From NCBI GenBank assembly GCA_040754395.1, contig JBFMCL010000012.1, positions 23,206-87,205 of the forward strand: a stretch of DNA of 64,000 nt, given 5' to 3'. Shown here in pieces: positions 56,460-64,000 of the stretch. The stretch comes from Nitrospirota bacterium (GTDB lineage Bacteria; Nitrospirota; Thermodesulfovibrionia; Thermodesulfovibrionales; SM23-35). The notes below the pieces were generated by a model, which did not search any database, was not told the origin of the DNA, and was given only the letters and a program-made list of their open reading frames with translations. Positions within the stretch are counted from its first letter, which is position 1. Every line of letters begins with the position of its first letter. Made by a program: the position numbers and the translations under genes.

Positions 56460-57829
56460 ACCTTTCCCCCATGGCTTCGAATAATGCTCTTTACGATAGC
56501 AAGTCCCAGACCCGTTCCCTTATGCGTGCTGCGGAATTTGTCAAACACTGATCCAAGGTTTTCTCTGGGGATGCCGGGCCCCTCATCTGAAACAGCCACT
56601 TCCAAGTGACTGTTGTTTGACCGCGCGAAAACTCTGACAAGACCTCCTTCAGGCGAATATTTGACCGCGTTTCCGAGCAGATTCCTTAATGCCTGCAGTA
56701 ACTTGTCAATGTCCATTCTGATATGTGGAACATTCTCTTCAATATGCAGTTCTGTCCTGATGTTTTTCGATTTTGCAAGTGGCTCTATTTCAATAATAGC
56801 CCTTTGCAGGAGGGGCGCAATGTCGCTCTCCACAAAATGATACTGCATCTTGCCGGCTTCCATTTTGGAAAGGTCCATAATGGAATTGATCAGATCTATC
56901 AGCCGGTTGCTTTCAGCAGCGATTATTTTCAGAATCCTTTTCTGCTTCTCGCTTGCTTCTCCGCCTATCCCGTCGAGAAGGAGATTCGTCCCCTCTCTTA
57001 TTGAGGTGACGGGAGTCCGCAGTTCATGCGACATGAACGCAAAAAAATCGGTCTTTATCTTATCCGTCTCTCTCAGTTTATGGCACATCATATTGAAATC
57101 CTGTACCAGTTCATCTATTTCTGAAGACGAGGAGATTCGCATGTCGCCTCCCCTGTAATGTCCTCCTGCTATCTCCTTCGTCTTTTTTCTCATTACCGCA
57201 AGAGGCCTGGTGATGCTCCTTGTGATGATAATCGAAAGGATTATGCAGCATGCCACTGACAACACCGTTACCAGCAGCACTACCTTGCGGGCATTGATAT
57301 CCGACTTTTCCAGCCTGACAAGTTTTTCATAGATGCTGTTCTCATTCTGATTCCTCAGTTCTCTCAGGCCGGTTATTATGTCTGCAACAGCCTTCTCTTT
57401 TTCCCCGGCATAGAGGTCATGAGGATAACGACTGCCCTTTTTAAGGAATTCAGCTTCCTTTTCAAAAATATCCAGATAACTCTGATAGGAACGGCTTATG
57501 AGTTCCAGTGGTTTCCTGAATTCCTCTCCACCTGCAATTGTTGCCATTTCCCGCAGGGTTTTTTCAAAATCGTTTCTGGTGCCGAGAAAAAGATCATAGA
57601 TATCTTTATCTTTCATAATAACGTATTTTTTTTCGTAGTTCACGAGTGTCAGTAACATTTCGATCATCTTCTTATTCTGGTTCGTAATACGATTGTGAAC
57701 AGAAACTATCGAATTCGTGATCTTCCCCAGCCTGTTGAACTGCATGTTTATATACACGATCATGACAATTGTGATCATGAAGATTACAATGTATCCAATG
57801 ACAAGTTTCGAGAATATCGTCAGTCTCAT
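56402..57829 (-). CDS. glrK: Membrane sensor histidine kinase, GlrK/QseE-like
   Basis: 475 residues, the same length as E. coli GlrK as I recall it. First membrane segment ~7-27, helical periplasmic sensor ~30-180, second segment ~183-205, HAMP ~206-258. HisKA carries the phospho-acceptor in FFAFMSHELRTPVTSIREG. The ATPase domain has N-box NLLGNAVKYSPEGG, DEGPGIPRENLG and GTGLGLAIV. All catalytic boxes look intact. It presumably phosphorylates the GlrR-like regulator. Confidence 0.9.
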   Translation of the reverse strand: MRLTIFSKLVIGYIVIFMITIVMIVYINMQFNRLGKITNSIVSVHNRITNQNKKMIEMLLTLVNYEKKYVIMKDKDIYDLFLGTRNDFEKTLREMATIAGGEEFRKPLELISRSYQSYLDIFEKEAEFLKKGSRYPHDLYAGEKEKAVADIITGLRELRNQNENSIYEKLVRLEKSDINARKVVLLVTVLSVACCIILSIIITRSITRPLAVMRKKTKEIAGGHYRGGDMRISSSSEIDELVQDFNMMCHKLRETDKIKTDFFAFMSHELRTPVTSIREGTNLLLDGIGGEASEKQKRILKIIAAESNRLIDLINSIMDLSKMEAGKMQYHFVESDIAPLLQRAIIEIEPLAKSKNIRTELHIEENVPHIRMDIDKLLQALRNLLGNAVKYSPEGGLVRVFARSNNSHLEVAVSDEGPGIPRENLGSVFDKFRSTHKGTGLGLAIVKSIIRSHGGKVWAENNSGQGSTFIFLLPA

Positions 57830-58021
57830 TTTTTTAAACCGGTGCCAGGCATGATTTACAGGGTTCCAATATATTATAAATGTTTTTTAGGGGGAGAATT
57901 CCTTACCCCGTATTGTATTTTCAAGAATCGTTCCAAACCTTTAAAAGGCGCGGATGCCTGAAGAAAGAAAAAGCCGGAAAGAGCAATAATTCCCCGTGAA
58001 ACCCCTAAGTGACCAATATGC

Positions 58022-60271
58022 CTAAAGAAACTCTTCCTTCAATACCTCTTCAAAAGCCCTCACAATATCAGGATCATACCGTGAACCGGCTCCGGTTTTT
58101 ATATCCTGCAAAGCTTCTTCAGGAGAAAAAGACCGGCGATAGGGCTTTTCGGAAATCATGGCACGATACGAATCCACCACTGAGATAACCCTTGAAATCA
58201 AGGGTATTTCCGCACCCTTGAGCCCTGAAGGATATCCCGCGCCGTCATATCGTTCATGGTGGTGCAGAATCGCCTTCTTCATTTCTTCCGATCCCTCAAA
58301 AGCATCCAGCAGTTCCACTGTCATGGAGGGATGCTGCCTCAGGGATTGCAGGTCAGAGCTCAGAAGCTCCCTTTTGGCAAGAAGGCTGTCATCCATGCTC
58401 ACCAGTCCAAGATCATAGACCATCGAGATGTACATGGCTTTTTGCTTTTCTGCCTCACTTGCCCCGAGTTTATCCATGATTCCAAATACTAAATCAGACA
58501 GAAGCTTCTCCTTTTTATAATACTTTTTTGTCACATCAACAAGATTTCCAAAGGATGCGATCATGCGGTTCAGCTCATCAGGATTGTAATCACCGGAATA
58601 CAGCTTTGCGAGCAGGCCTGATATCCTTTCCGCAATGACCTGACCGATATAAAGATCCTTCTTGTCGAATACCTCGGAAGTTTTCTTGTTGTTCAGGTTC
58701 AGGATACCAATGACTTTATCATTGATCTTCAGCGGAAGAGAGAGAAGAGATTTCGTATTATACTGAGGGATATGCCTCCTCTTCAGGTCAAGTTTTTCAA
58801 CATCTTCCACCAGGAGCGGCTTCCCCTCTGCTGCCACCCATCCGGCAATCTGCTCTCCGACATTGATTCTGGTATGACGGACTATCTCATCATCCAGTCC
58901 TTTCGCGCCCCTTATCGTAAGATCAGAGGTCAGCTCATCTTTGAGCATGATAGAGCATATATTGATGCTCAGCAGTTCTGAAACAAAATCCGCAAAGAGA
59001 TCCATAATCATGTTGACAGACGTTTCGACGGTCTCCTGCATGCTCTTCGGAATCCTGATCACCACCAGAAAGTTGTCTGCGGAATTCTTTGCTTCAAATG
59101 TCCAGCCGTGTGCCTCTGCGGACTTTTTGGCGATGTACAGCCTCATTTCGTCAAAAGACCATTCCTTGTAAAAGAAATACTTGGATTTTGACAAATTGGC
59201 TATCACGTCCTCAGAGATGTTTCTCGAAGCAGACAATGAAATATGCAACACCGTGTCATCGCTGACTGACATCTCAATCGAATCGCCGTTTTCAAGATAA
59301 TGCGACACTCCCTCCAGCAGATTGATAAACAGACTGCTTACCTTGATTTTGTCACCCGTGATGTCCTGAATGTGCCGGTCGACATTCAGCCTGAAGTCGA
59401 TATTCTTCTCTTTCAGGATAATATTGAGACCCTTTGATTTTGTTATGTCATCAAGTAATCCAGAGAGATTGATCAGGGACTTTTTCATTACCATCGCCTC
59501 ATTTTCGAGTCTGAGAAAATCAATGAGGTTTTCCACAATAGACACCAGGCCGTTTGTCTCATCGAGAATGATATTGCAGAACTCGTCAATTTTGTTCCTG
59601 TGCAATTTTTCCGAATGGAGAAGGAAATATACCGATCCCTTGATTGAATTGAGAGGAGAACGCAGTTCATGGGAAATACGGGTAATAAATTCGTTCTTAT
59701 CCATGTCGGTTTCTATCAGCCTGCGGTTGATATCTTCAAGTTCAGCCGCCTTTTTTCTGAGCTGACTGATAAGAAAGGCATTTTCAAAAGCTATGGCAGC
59801 CTGATATGCGATGGCTTTCAGCAGTCTGAGTTCATCTTCCGTAAAATCCATGCCGTCAGTCTTGTCGTTGATGTTAATGACTCCCAGGAGGCTTTCCCCG
59901 CTGACAATGGAACATGAGATAAACGATTTGGTTTTATACCGGTCCCTTTTTGCCCGCCTGAACCGCTCATCCTTCTCGATGTCCTTCACGAGTACCGCAT
60001 CATGATCCTGCGCTATTATCCCCGCAATACCCTCTCCGATTCTGATTTTGTAATTTCTGATAAAGAGGGGATCGAATCCCCGTGCAGCGAGGATATACAA
60101 TTCGTTCATCTCGTTCTTCAGCATTAACGAGCCTTTTTCCGCATTGGTATATTCGATCGCACGGTCAAGTATGGTATATGCAAGGGAGATAATATCCTTG
60201 GTTGCAGCAATCATGCTTGATATTTCCTGAAGAATCAGGAATTTCTTTTCAAAGGACTGCAGGGTTTCCAC
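58022..60271 (-). CDS. GAF-HisKA-GAF-HD-GYP signalling protein with degenerate catalytic motifs
   Basis: 749 residues from a GTG with AAGGAG upstream. GAF domain ~10-165; HisKA ~190-255 keeps ITRISHELRSPLNSIKG. The following ATPase-like region (~260-405) lacks a normal N-box (NLLEGVSHYLENG) and DxGxG. Second GAF ~410-560. HD-GYP ~590-745 keeps HHHERYDGAGYPSGLKG, but the HD-dyad position reads YDLGL (Tyr619-Asp620) instead of HDIGK. The protein is cytoplasmic. HD-GYP domains hydrolyse c-di-GMP; the missing metal ligand suggests weak activity or a sensor role. The riboswitches nearby make a cyclic dinucleotide link attractive, but this is inference. Confidence 0.88.
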   Translation of the reverse strand: METLQSFEKKFLILQEISSMIAATKDIISLAYTILDRAIEYTNAEKGSLMLKNEMNELYILAARGFDPLFIRNYKIRIGEGIAGIIAQDHDAVLVKDIEKDERFRRAKRDRYKTKSFISCSIVSGESLLGVININDKTDGMDFTEDELRLLKAIAYQAAIAFENAFLISQLRKKAAELEDINRRLIETDMDKNEFITRISHELRSPLNSIKGSVYFLLHSEKLHRNKIDEFCNIILDETNGLVSIVENLIDFLRLENEAMVMKKSLINLSGLLDDITKSKGLNIILKEKNIDFRLNVDRHIQDITGDKIKVSSLFINLLEGVSHYLENGDSIEMSVSDDTVLHISLSASRNISEDVIANLSKSKYFFYKEWSFDEMRLYIAKKSAEAHGWTFEAKNSADNFLVVIRIPKSMQETVETSVNMIMDLFADFVSELLSINICSIMLKDELTSDLTIRGAKGLDDEIVRHTRINVGEQIAGWVAAEGKPLLVEDVEKLDLKRRHIPQYNTKSLLSLPLKINDKVIGILNLNNKKTSEVFDKKDLYIGQVIAERISGLLAKLYSGDYNPDELNRMIASFGNLVDVTKKYYKKEKLLSDLVFGIMDKLGASEAEKQKAMYISMVYDLGLVSMDDSLLAKRELLSSDLQSLRQHPSMTVELLDAFEGSEEMKKAILHHHERYDGAGYPSGLKGAEIPLISRVISVVDSYRAMISEKPYRRSFSPEEALQDIKTGAGSRYDPDIVRAFEEVLKEEFL

Positions 60272-60353
60272 TCAGAACAGCTCCTTGAGGCGGGGATAAT
60301 ATTCAGTTTTCATTATTCCTTTTGCACAATGAAACTTAACTAATTTTGCCATT

Positions 60354-60382
60354 AGTATAGCCTAGCCTCAGGCATAATTGAA
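60354..60382 (-). promoter_or_regulatory. Possible promoter of the GAF/HD-GYP gene
   Basis: In the 232-bp gap the - strand has TATACT preceded by a 17-nt spacer and a weak TTCAAT. The gap is otherwise AT-rich with no further element seen. Confidence 0.3.
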
Positions 60383-60503
60383 ACAATTATATTTTCCTTT
60401 TTTCTCGTTTAATATCAATAATTTGCTTTTAGTGCGGACATATTGTATTGTTCATATGAATCCAATGGAACGGCGAACTTTTTCGCCAAATGCGTGCTCC
60501 TTT

Positions 60504-61304
60504 TTACAGGTTGCCTTTGAAGAAATAACTTATGTATGCAACTAGCTCATAAAGACATTCTTCGGTGTTTCTGAATCCGTGTGCCTGCGGAACAAATGAA
60601 TCCGGGGTAATGTTCTTCCCTTTATTGACAGAGAAAACGTCGGGTTCCATTCCCTGCTTTCTGAACATGGCATGAGCCCTTCGCATATGCATTTCGGATG
60701 TGACCAAAAGCAGCCTCTTTATGTGGTTGTCCTGTACATATTTTCGCACATTCTCCGCTTCGTTTAACGTTTTTCTTACCTCGCCGTAAATATGAATCTG
60801 CCGTTCTTTCAGTCCCATATCGGCTGCCAGTTTCTTCGCATATCTTCCTTCACGGTATATTCTGGAGATGCCGTATTTGTGCGATACACGAACAGAATCA
60901 CCGATCAGCAAAAGACCGGCCTTTCCTGATTGGACAAAATATATCCCGGCAAGAATCCGGTCAGTACCATCGTGAGATGCAAAGAAATCTTCCGGAATAT
61001 AGGGGATATCTGCACGTTCAAGGTGCCACGTTGAATCACTTACTCCCGAGAGCACCACAACCGCATCATACGTTTTCTGAGGAGACAAAGTATCATTGAC
61101 CTTCCAGACTTTCGAAAAGAGATGTCCCGTAAAGGGAATACTGATGGTATAGAGGAAGAGCATCAGGAAAAGTATCTGCTTTCTTCCCTGCTTTTTTGTC
61201 AGCAAGAGAATCACGAGCCCGATAAAGAGATAAAGGACAGGATTAATCAGAAATTTTGCGATGTCCTGAAGTTCCATTGCCACGAAATTTTCAGGCGCCG
61301 GCAA
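60504..61304 (-). CDS. DUF218 (YdcF/ElyC/SanA-like) membrane protein
   Basis: 266 residues from a TTG with AAAGGAAA upstream; ATG at 61277 is the alternative. Two hydrophobic segments near the N-terminus (~18-35, ~42-65) are followed by the DUF218 domain: YDAVVVLSGVSDSTW, RILAGIYFVQSGKAGLLLIGDS, TLNEAENVRKYVQDNHIKRLLLVTSEMHMRRAHAMFRKQG. ElyC and SanA affect envelope integrity, the former through undecaprenyl-phosphate metabolism. A role in the lipid carrier supply for the glycan locus is possible but unproven. It overlaps the upstream LigT-like gene by 14 bp. Confidence 0.85.
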   Translation of the reverse strand: MPAPENFVAMELQDIAKFLINPVLYLFIGLVILLLTKKQGRKQILFLMLFLYTISIPFTGHLFSKVWKVNDTLSPQKTYDAVVVLSGVSDSTWHLERADIPYIPEDFFASHDGTDRILAGIYFVQSGKAGLLLIGDSVRVSHKYGISRIYREGRYAKKLAADMGLKERQIHIYGEVRKTLNEAENVRKYVQDNHIKRLLLVTSEMHMRRAHAMFRKQGMEPDVFSVNKGKNITPDSFVPQAHGFRNTEECLYELVAYISYFFKGNL

Positions 61305-61821
61305 GAGGGATTTCCTTTACGCTGCACCATTCCCCTGGGTCTGTGTTTACCGAAGCAAGGAACAGGTGTAATGTCCTGACGCCGAGTTCACACGCAAATT
61401 CACTTCCTGTTTCCATGACAATTTTCTTTTTTTTGTCCGGATTCAGATTCCCGTATATCAGGCTGAGATGAGGCATATACGGGGTAGTGTCATGCACGCA
61501 GAACACCTCTCTTGCAGTTTCATGCAGCAATGCCAGTTCCTTGCTTTTTTCCACCTTTATGAAAAGACATTTGAAATATGCATCTGTGTAATCAAGGGTA
61601 GAAAGGCGGATGCGAAAAGGCGTTATGAGCCTGCCCAGTCGAACAATGCGGTCAGTCATCTCTGTTTCGTCTCCGGCTATTCTGCCCAACACGGTCACAT
61701 GGGGTTCAAAAAAGGGTGTGGAAAATTCCTCGCTCAGGTCCTTAATCAGCCCTCTCAGTCTGTCATAGACTGCTCCTTCGGGCATGATCCACAGTGCAAA
61801 ATCCTTTTGCTGATTCATCAT
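61291..61821 (-). CDS. 2H phosphoesterase (LigT / cyclic phosphodiesterase-like)
   Basis: 176 residues. Two H-x-T/S motifs, HVTVLG and HLSLIYG, separated by ~85 residues, define the 2H phosphoesterase superfamily. The start FALWIMPEGAVYDRLRGLIKDLSEEF is typical of the plant cyclic-phosphodiesterase branch. Members open 2',3'-cyclic phosphates on RNA ends or small molecules. It is coupled by overlap with the DUF218 gene. No link to c-di-GMP can be claimed from sequence. Confidence 0.82.
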   Translation of the reverse strand: MMNQQKDFALWIMPEGAVYDRLRGLIKDLSEEFSTPFFEPHVTVLGRIAGDETEMTDRIVRLGRLITPFRIRLSTLDYTDAYFKCLFIKVEKSKELALLHETAREVFCVHDTTPYMPHLSLIYGNLNPDKKKKIVMETGSEFACELGVRTLHLFLASVNTDPGEWCSVKEIPLAGA

Positions 61822-61932
61822 AATTCACTGCCTTCATGATTTGTAATCTGTCAGATTTCTCTCAATTGTAGCATACTGGAAATTCCAGAGATTGCCAATA
61901 TGTGGTATATAGTATGCATTAGAGGGGATAGT

Positions 61933-62316
61933 ATGGACATATCACCCGGTTATATCAGGATGTGCGGGGGTGCTGCCGAGATACAGGGGCAGTGGCGACC
62001 TGATTTCGGGGACTTCTATGTCTCAATGTCTCTGGATATCCCTTCTCCCTGCCAGACTGTTTGCAGTGACCTTGAAACGCAGCTGTCATACCTGAAAACC
62101 CTGAAAGCCGTGTGGCTCCCGAGACAGGACCAGTTGCAGGAAATGGTAATGGAAAACCATGCCACACCATGGGATCTTGCCATAGCATTCAGCAACCTCC
62201 TTATGAGTGACAATTCTTTATATTTTGACGGTTTTGACAGCATGGAAAAACTCTGGCTCGGGTTCATTATGTTAAATAAGTACGGGAGAAAATGGAAAGA
62301 CGGAGAATGGAAATAA
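61933..62316 (+). CDS. Hypothetical protein
   Basis: 127 residues from ATG 61933, which has GAGGGG six nt upstream; the frame is open to 61900. Not recognised. It is acidic, has no signal peptide or membrane segment, and contains FGDFYVSMSLDIPSPCQTVCSDLETQLSYLKTL followed by DNSLYFDGFDSMEKLWLGFIMLNKYGRKW. Divergent from the LigT-like gene, with ~110 bp between starts. Probably a small soluble protein of unknown role. Confidence 0.6.
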   Translation: MDISPGYIRMCGGAAEIQGQWRPDFGDFYVSMSLDIPSPCQTVCSDLETQLSYLKTLKAVWLPRQDQLQEMVMENHATPWDLAIAFSNLLMSDNSLYFDGFDSMEKLWLGFIMLNKYGRKWKDGEWK

Positions 62317-62414
62317 TTGACATTGCCGGATTCCGGATAAAAGGAGATTTTGCTTGACCTTAGCGCAATATATGTGTAGATTAAGGCTATCACTTGAGAA
62401 AAAAACTCATCCAT

Positions 62415-62534
62415 ATGCAGGGGTATAAAGTCATCAGAAACGGATATCACGTTCAGGCTGAAAACAATTGGGGGGAAATACATTTATTTCCAAAAATCCA
62501 TCCATATAAACCCAAATCCAGCGAAACGCATTGA
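62415..62534 (+). CDS. Possible small protein (39 codons)
   Basis: ATG 62415 to TGA 62534, with an in-frame TTG at 62394 adding seven residues. Translation begins MQGYKVIRNGYHVQAE and ends HPYKPKSSETH, aromatic and basic. No clear ribosome site; support is only the plausible composition and the gap between genes. Its last codons overlap the conserved 40-nt element. Confidence 0.3.
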   Translation: MQGYKVIRNGYHVQAENNWGEIHLFPKIHPYKPKSSETH

Positions 62535-62566
62535 CCTGTTTACCAAACGTTTGAGTTATTTATCGC
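62527..62566 (+). promoter_or_regulatory. 40-nt element with CAAACGTTTG palindrome, copy 2
   Basis: Reads TTGACC, a 17-nt spacer containing the palindrome (62544-62553), then AGTTAT. It is 36/40 identical to the - strand of 54399-54438. The gene at 62640 starts ~75 nt downstream. Confidence 0.55.
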
Positions 62567-62601
62567 TGGTTCCGGGAAATAATTGTTATAAAAAAAATAG
62601 G

Positions 62602-62615
62602 TTAATCTAGATTAA
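62602..62615. promoter_or_regulatory. 14-bp perfect palindrome upstream of the outer-membrane-like gene
   Basis: TTAATCTAGATTAA is perfectly symmetric and lies 24 bp before the ATG at 62640, downstream of the 40-nt element. It could be an operator. Confidence 0.45.
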
Positions 62616-62639
62616 ATCATGGAATACGGAGGCAGGCAT

Positions 62640-63158
62640 ATGAAAAAGGCGATTATTTTGTTATTAGTCATGGCATTTGTGTTCTCATTTTCCTCAATCT
62701 GTGCAGCGCATAATTCTCTTCTCGGCCCAGGAAATATCGCAGTAAAGCTGAATTATATCAGCTTTACTGAAGATGAAGATACAGGCGTCTATACAGGACT
62801 TGAAGGATATGGTGAAATCAGACCCAATTTATATCTCGGCGGGGAAATCGGTTACTCTGATTCTGTCAGTGAGCCGGATATTTTCATTCCGATTGAGTTA
62901 AACATCAAATATGCCATAATGGCTGCTCCTGATTTTATCATCGACATAGGCGCAGGGGGGTCTTACAATTATGCTGAAGAAGAGCACTTTGGCAACGATT
63001 GGGTTTGGGGTCTGCAATTCTTTGTGGATTGTAACTATAAAATTAACAGGTTCTTTATGGGCATCAACGCAAAATATCAGCAGACTGAGCATTTCAAAAA
63101 TACTGATGTTGATTTCAACAACTGGAGATTCGGCGGGCAAATAGGGTTGATGTTCTAA
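62640..63158 (+). CDS. Small outer-membrane beta-barrel-like protein
   Basis: 172 residues from ATG 62640, six nt after GGAGG; ATG 62619 is in frame but has no ribosome site. Signal peptide ~1-22 (MKKAIILLLVMAFVFSFSSICA). The mature part alternates polar and aromatic residues in short strands: AVKLNYISFTEDEDTGVYTGLEGYGEI, LYLGGEIGYSDSV, FIDIGAGGSYNYAEEE, RFFMGINAKYQQTEHF. It ends NNWRFGGQIGLMF, a typical C-terminal strand with terminal Phe. An eight-stranded barrel of the OmpW/OmpX size is likely. Function unknown. Confidence 0.8.
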   Translation: MKKAIILLLVMAFVFSFSSICAAHNSLLGPGNIAVKLNYISFTEDEDTGVYTGLEGYGEIRPNLYLGGEIGYSDSVSEPDIFIPIELNIKYAIMAAPDFIIDIGAGGSYNYAEEEHFGNDWVWGLQFFVDCNYKINRFFMGINAKYQQTEHFKNTDVDFNNWRFGGQIGLMF

Positions 63159-63557
63159 TCTTTCACGACTTCAAGAAGAAAAAAGCATTTTTTCTGATTG
63201 ATTATGGTAGAGCTGATCCCGACAGAAGTCGGGACGACCTCTTGAATGCCATTCGTAAAAAAGGGATTTTACAAGTGCTTGAAAATACTGAATTATCATT
63301 ACCAAACAATGGCTTGTCCCCTTTTTTTATTTGCTTATAGTTCGATATATTTCTACCGTTTTAGATATATTCTTTCACGTTTTTGTCACGTTCTTTCTCG
63401 CACCCATGCAGGAGCAGAAATCCGGGCCGGTAGTGTAATACATCCCCTTGGAAAGACAATATTCGTATTTGCGTGATGGGAAGAAGAAAAAAAACCTTGA
63501 ACCGGCCCAAATAATAATATCTTTGCATTAACTTATCATTTATGATATTTTGATAGC
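63159..63557. other. 399-bp intergenic region
   Basis: AT-rich gap. It holds the weak GAAAAAA/TTTTTTC inverted repeat at about 63176-63194 just after the barrel gene (possible terminator) and the REP-like hairpin at 63217-63234. No gene is convincing in it. Confidence 0.55.
63217..63234. repeat. Short REP-like hairpin
   Basis: TCCCGAC and GTCGGGA form a perfect 7-bp stem around AGAA. This resembles dispersed intergenic hairpins of the TCCCGAC-GAAA-GTCGGGA type. Only one copy was noticed in the window. Confidence 0.5.
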
Positions 63558-64000
63558 ATGAAATGGGAAGGTCTTCTTGCCATTGTCGGCCATGAGGCGG
63601 TTTTCTCATCAGCCTTGTTGCTGTCCGGCAGGGTGTCAGCCGCACAGGTGCGCTTGCAGCTGACGCGCTGGGTGCAGACAGGCCGGCTGATACAGCTTCG
63701 GCGTGGTCTTTATGCACTTGCGCCTGTATGGCGCAAGGTGGAACCGCACCCCTTTCTTGTTGCCAACAAACTTCAGCGGGGATCATATGTGAGTCTGCAA
63801 TCGGCGCTTGCATTTTTTGGCGTTATCCCCGAACATGTGCCGGTTGTGACAAGCGTTGGGCCGGGGCGTCCTGAGATGCTCACGGTCCAATTCTTTGCTG
63901 TAATGGTCTTCAATGTAAAGCATTATGATTTCCATGATGGACGTTTCTGTGCTGTCTGCCGGTGCAAACGCATCGGGGTTCCTTTCCCCATTGAGCAGAG
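63558..64000 (+). CDS. AbiEi-type antitoxin / transcriptional regulator, N-terminal part
   Basis: Open frame from ATG 63558 to the window edge (147 codons, no stop seen). The N-terminus is a winged-helix-like AAQVRLQLTRWVQTGRLIQLRRGLYALAP. The next block, PHPFLVANKLQRGSYVSLQSALAFFGVIPEHVPVVTSVGPGRPE, is typical of type IV AbiEi antitoxins. Beyond residue ~115 the translation is less like the family. A frameshift there is possible. The DNA is more GC-rich than the preceding genes, which fits a mobile module. The partner AbiEii toxin gene would be expected just beyond the edge. Confidence 0.75.
   Translation, partial: MKWEGLLAIVGHEAVFSSALLLSGRVSAAQVRLQLTRWVQTGRLIQLRRGLYALAPVWRKVEPHPFLVANKLQRGSYVSLQSALAFFGVIPEHVPVVTSVGPGRPEMLTVQFFAVMVFNVKHYDFHDGRFCAVCRCKRIGVPFPIEQ

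Overview
This window (about 47% GC by eye, densely coded, no tRNA, rRNA, CRISPR array or recognisable insertion sequence) looks like chromosomal DNA from a Gram-negative environmental bacterium. The combination of Wzm/Wzt export pairs, WbsX- and CapK-type enzymes, large secreted FnIII / DUF1566 / golvesin-like proteins, tandem c-di-GMP riboswitches and a GlrK-QseG-GlrR-like operon fits a Nitrospirota- or deltaproteobacteria-type genome. That placement is inference from gene content.

Region 1 (1-47036, + strand) is a very large surface-polysaccharide locus. It opens with the tail of a DUF4910 protein, a sugar-nucleotide epimerase and a first ABC exporter (wzm/wzt, 1263-3436). Acyl/N-acetyltransferases, a PIG-L deacetylase, a DegT aminotransferase, many glycosyltransferases, a WbsX protein, wecB, an O-antigen ligase-like protein, an asparagine-synthetase-like protein, a ChbG-type deacetylase, a CapK-like adenylating protein and a methyltransferase follow. 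A second exporter (40261-42285), three GT2 enzymes sharing an accessory module and a UDP-glucuronate decarboxylase close it. Several large exported proteins are interspersed: a LamG-SGNH-LamG protein with a perfect 622-bp internal duplication, a golvesin/PKD protein with a possible clan CD peptidase core, a collagen-binding/GH-like lipoprotein and an unknown exported protein at 37962.

Region 2 (47037-54194, - strand) holds three paralogous secreted proteins (FnIII, InlB-like repeats, then golvesin-like or DUF1566 domains). The leaders of the first two each carry two GEMM-I (c-di-GMP type) aptamers in tandem. In both leaders an intrinsic terminator lies between the aptamers and an anti-Shine-Dalgarno segment lies after the second. 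A Crp-like box sits upstream at class II spacing. A matching Crp-like promoter lies before the gene at 37962.

Region 3 (54632-61821, - strand) is signalling and housekeeping: a GlrR-like sigma54 activator, a TPR lipoprotein and a GlrK-like kinase in the order known from enterobacteria, then a GAF-HisKA-GAF-HD-GYP protein with degenerate catalytic motifs, a DUF218 protein and a LigT-like phosphoesterase. Region 4 (61933-64000, + strand) has small hypothetical genes, an outer-membrane-like protein with an unusual promoter region, and the start of an AbiEi-type antitoxin gene cut by the window edge.

The parts suggest a surface-glycan programme: polymer synthesis and export in region 1, and secreted matrix-type proteins in region 2 controlled by cyclic dinucleotide and a Crp-family regulator.
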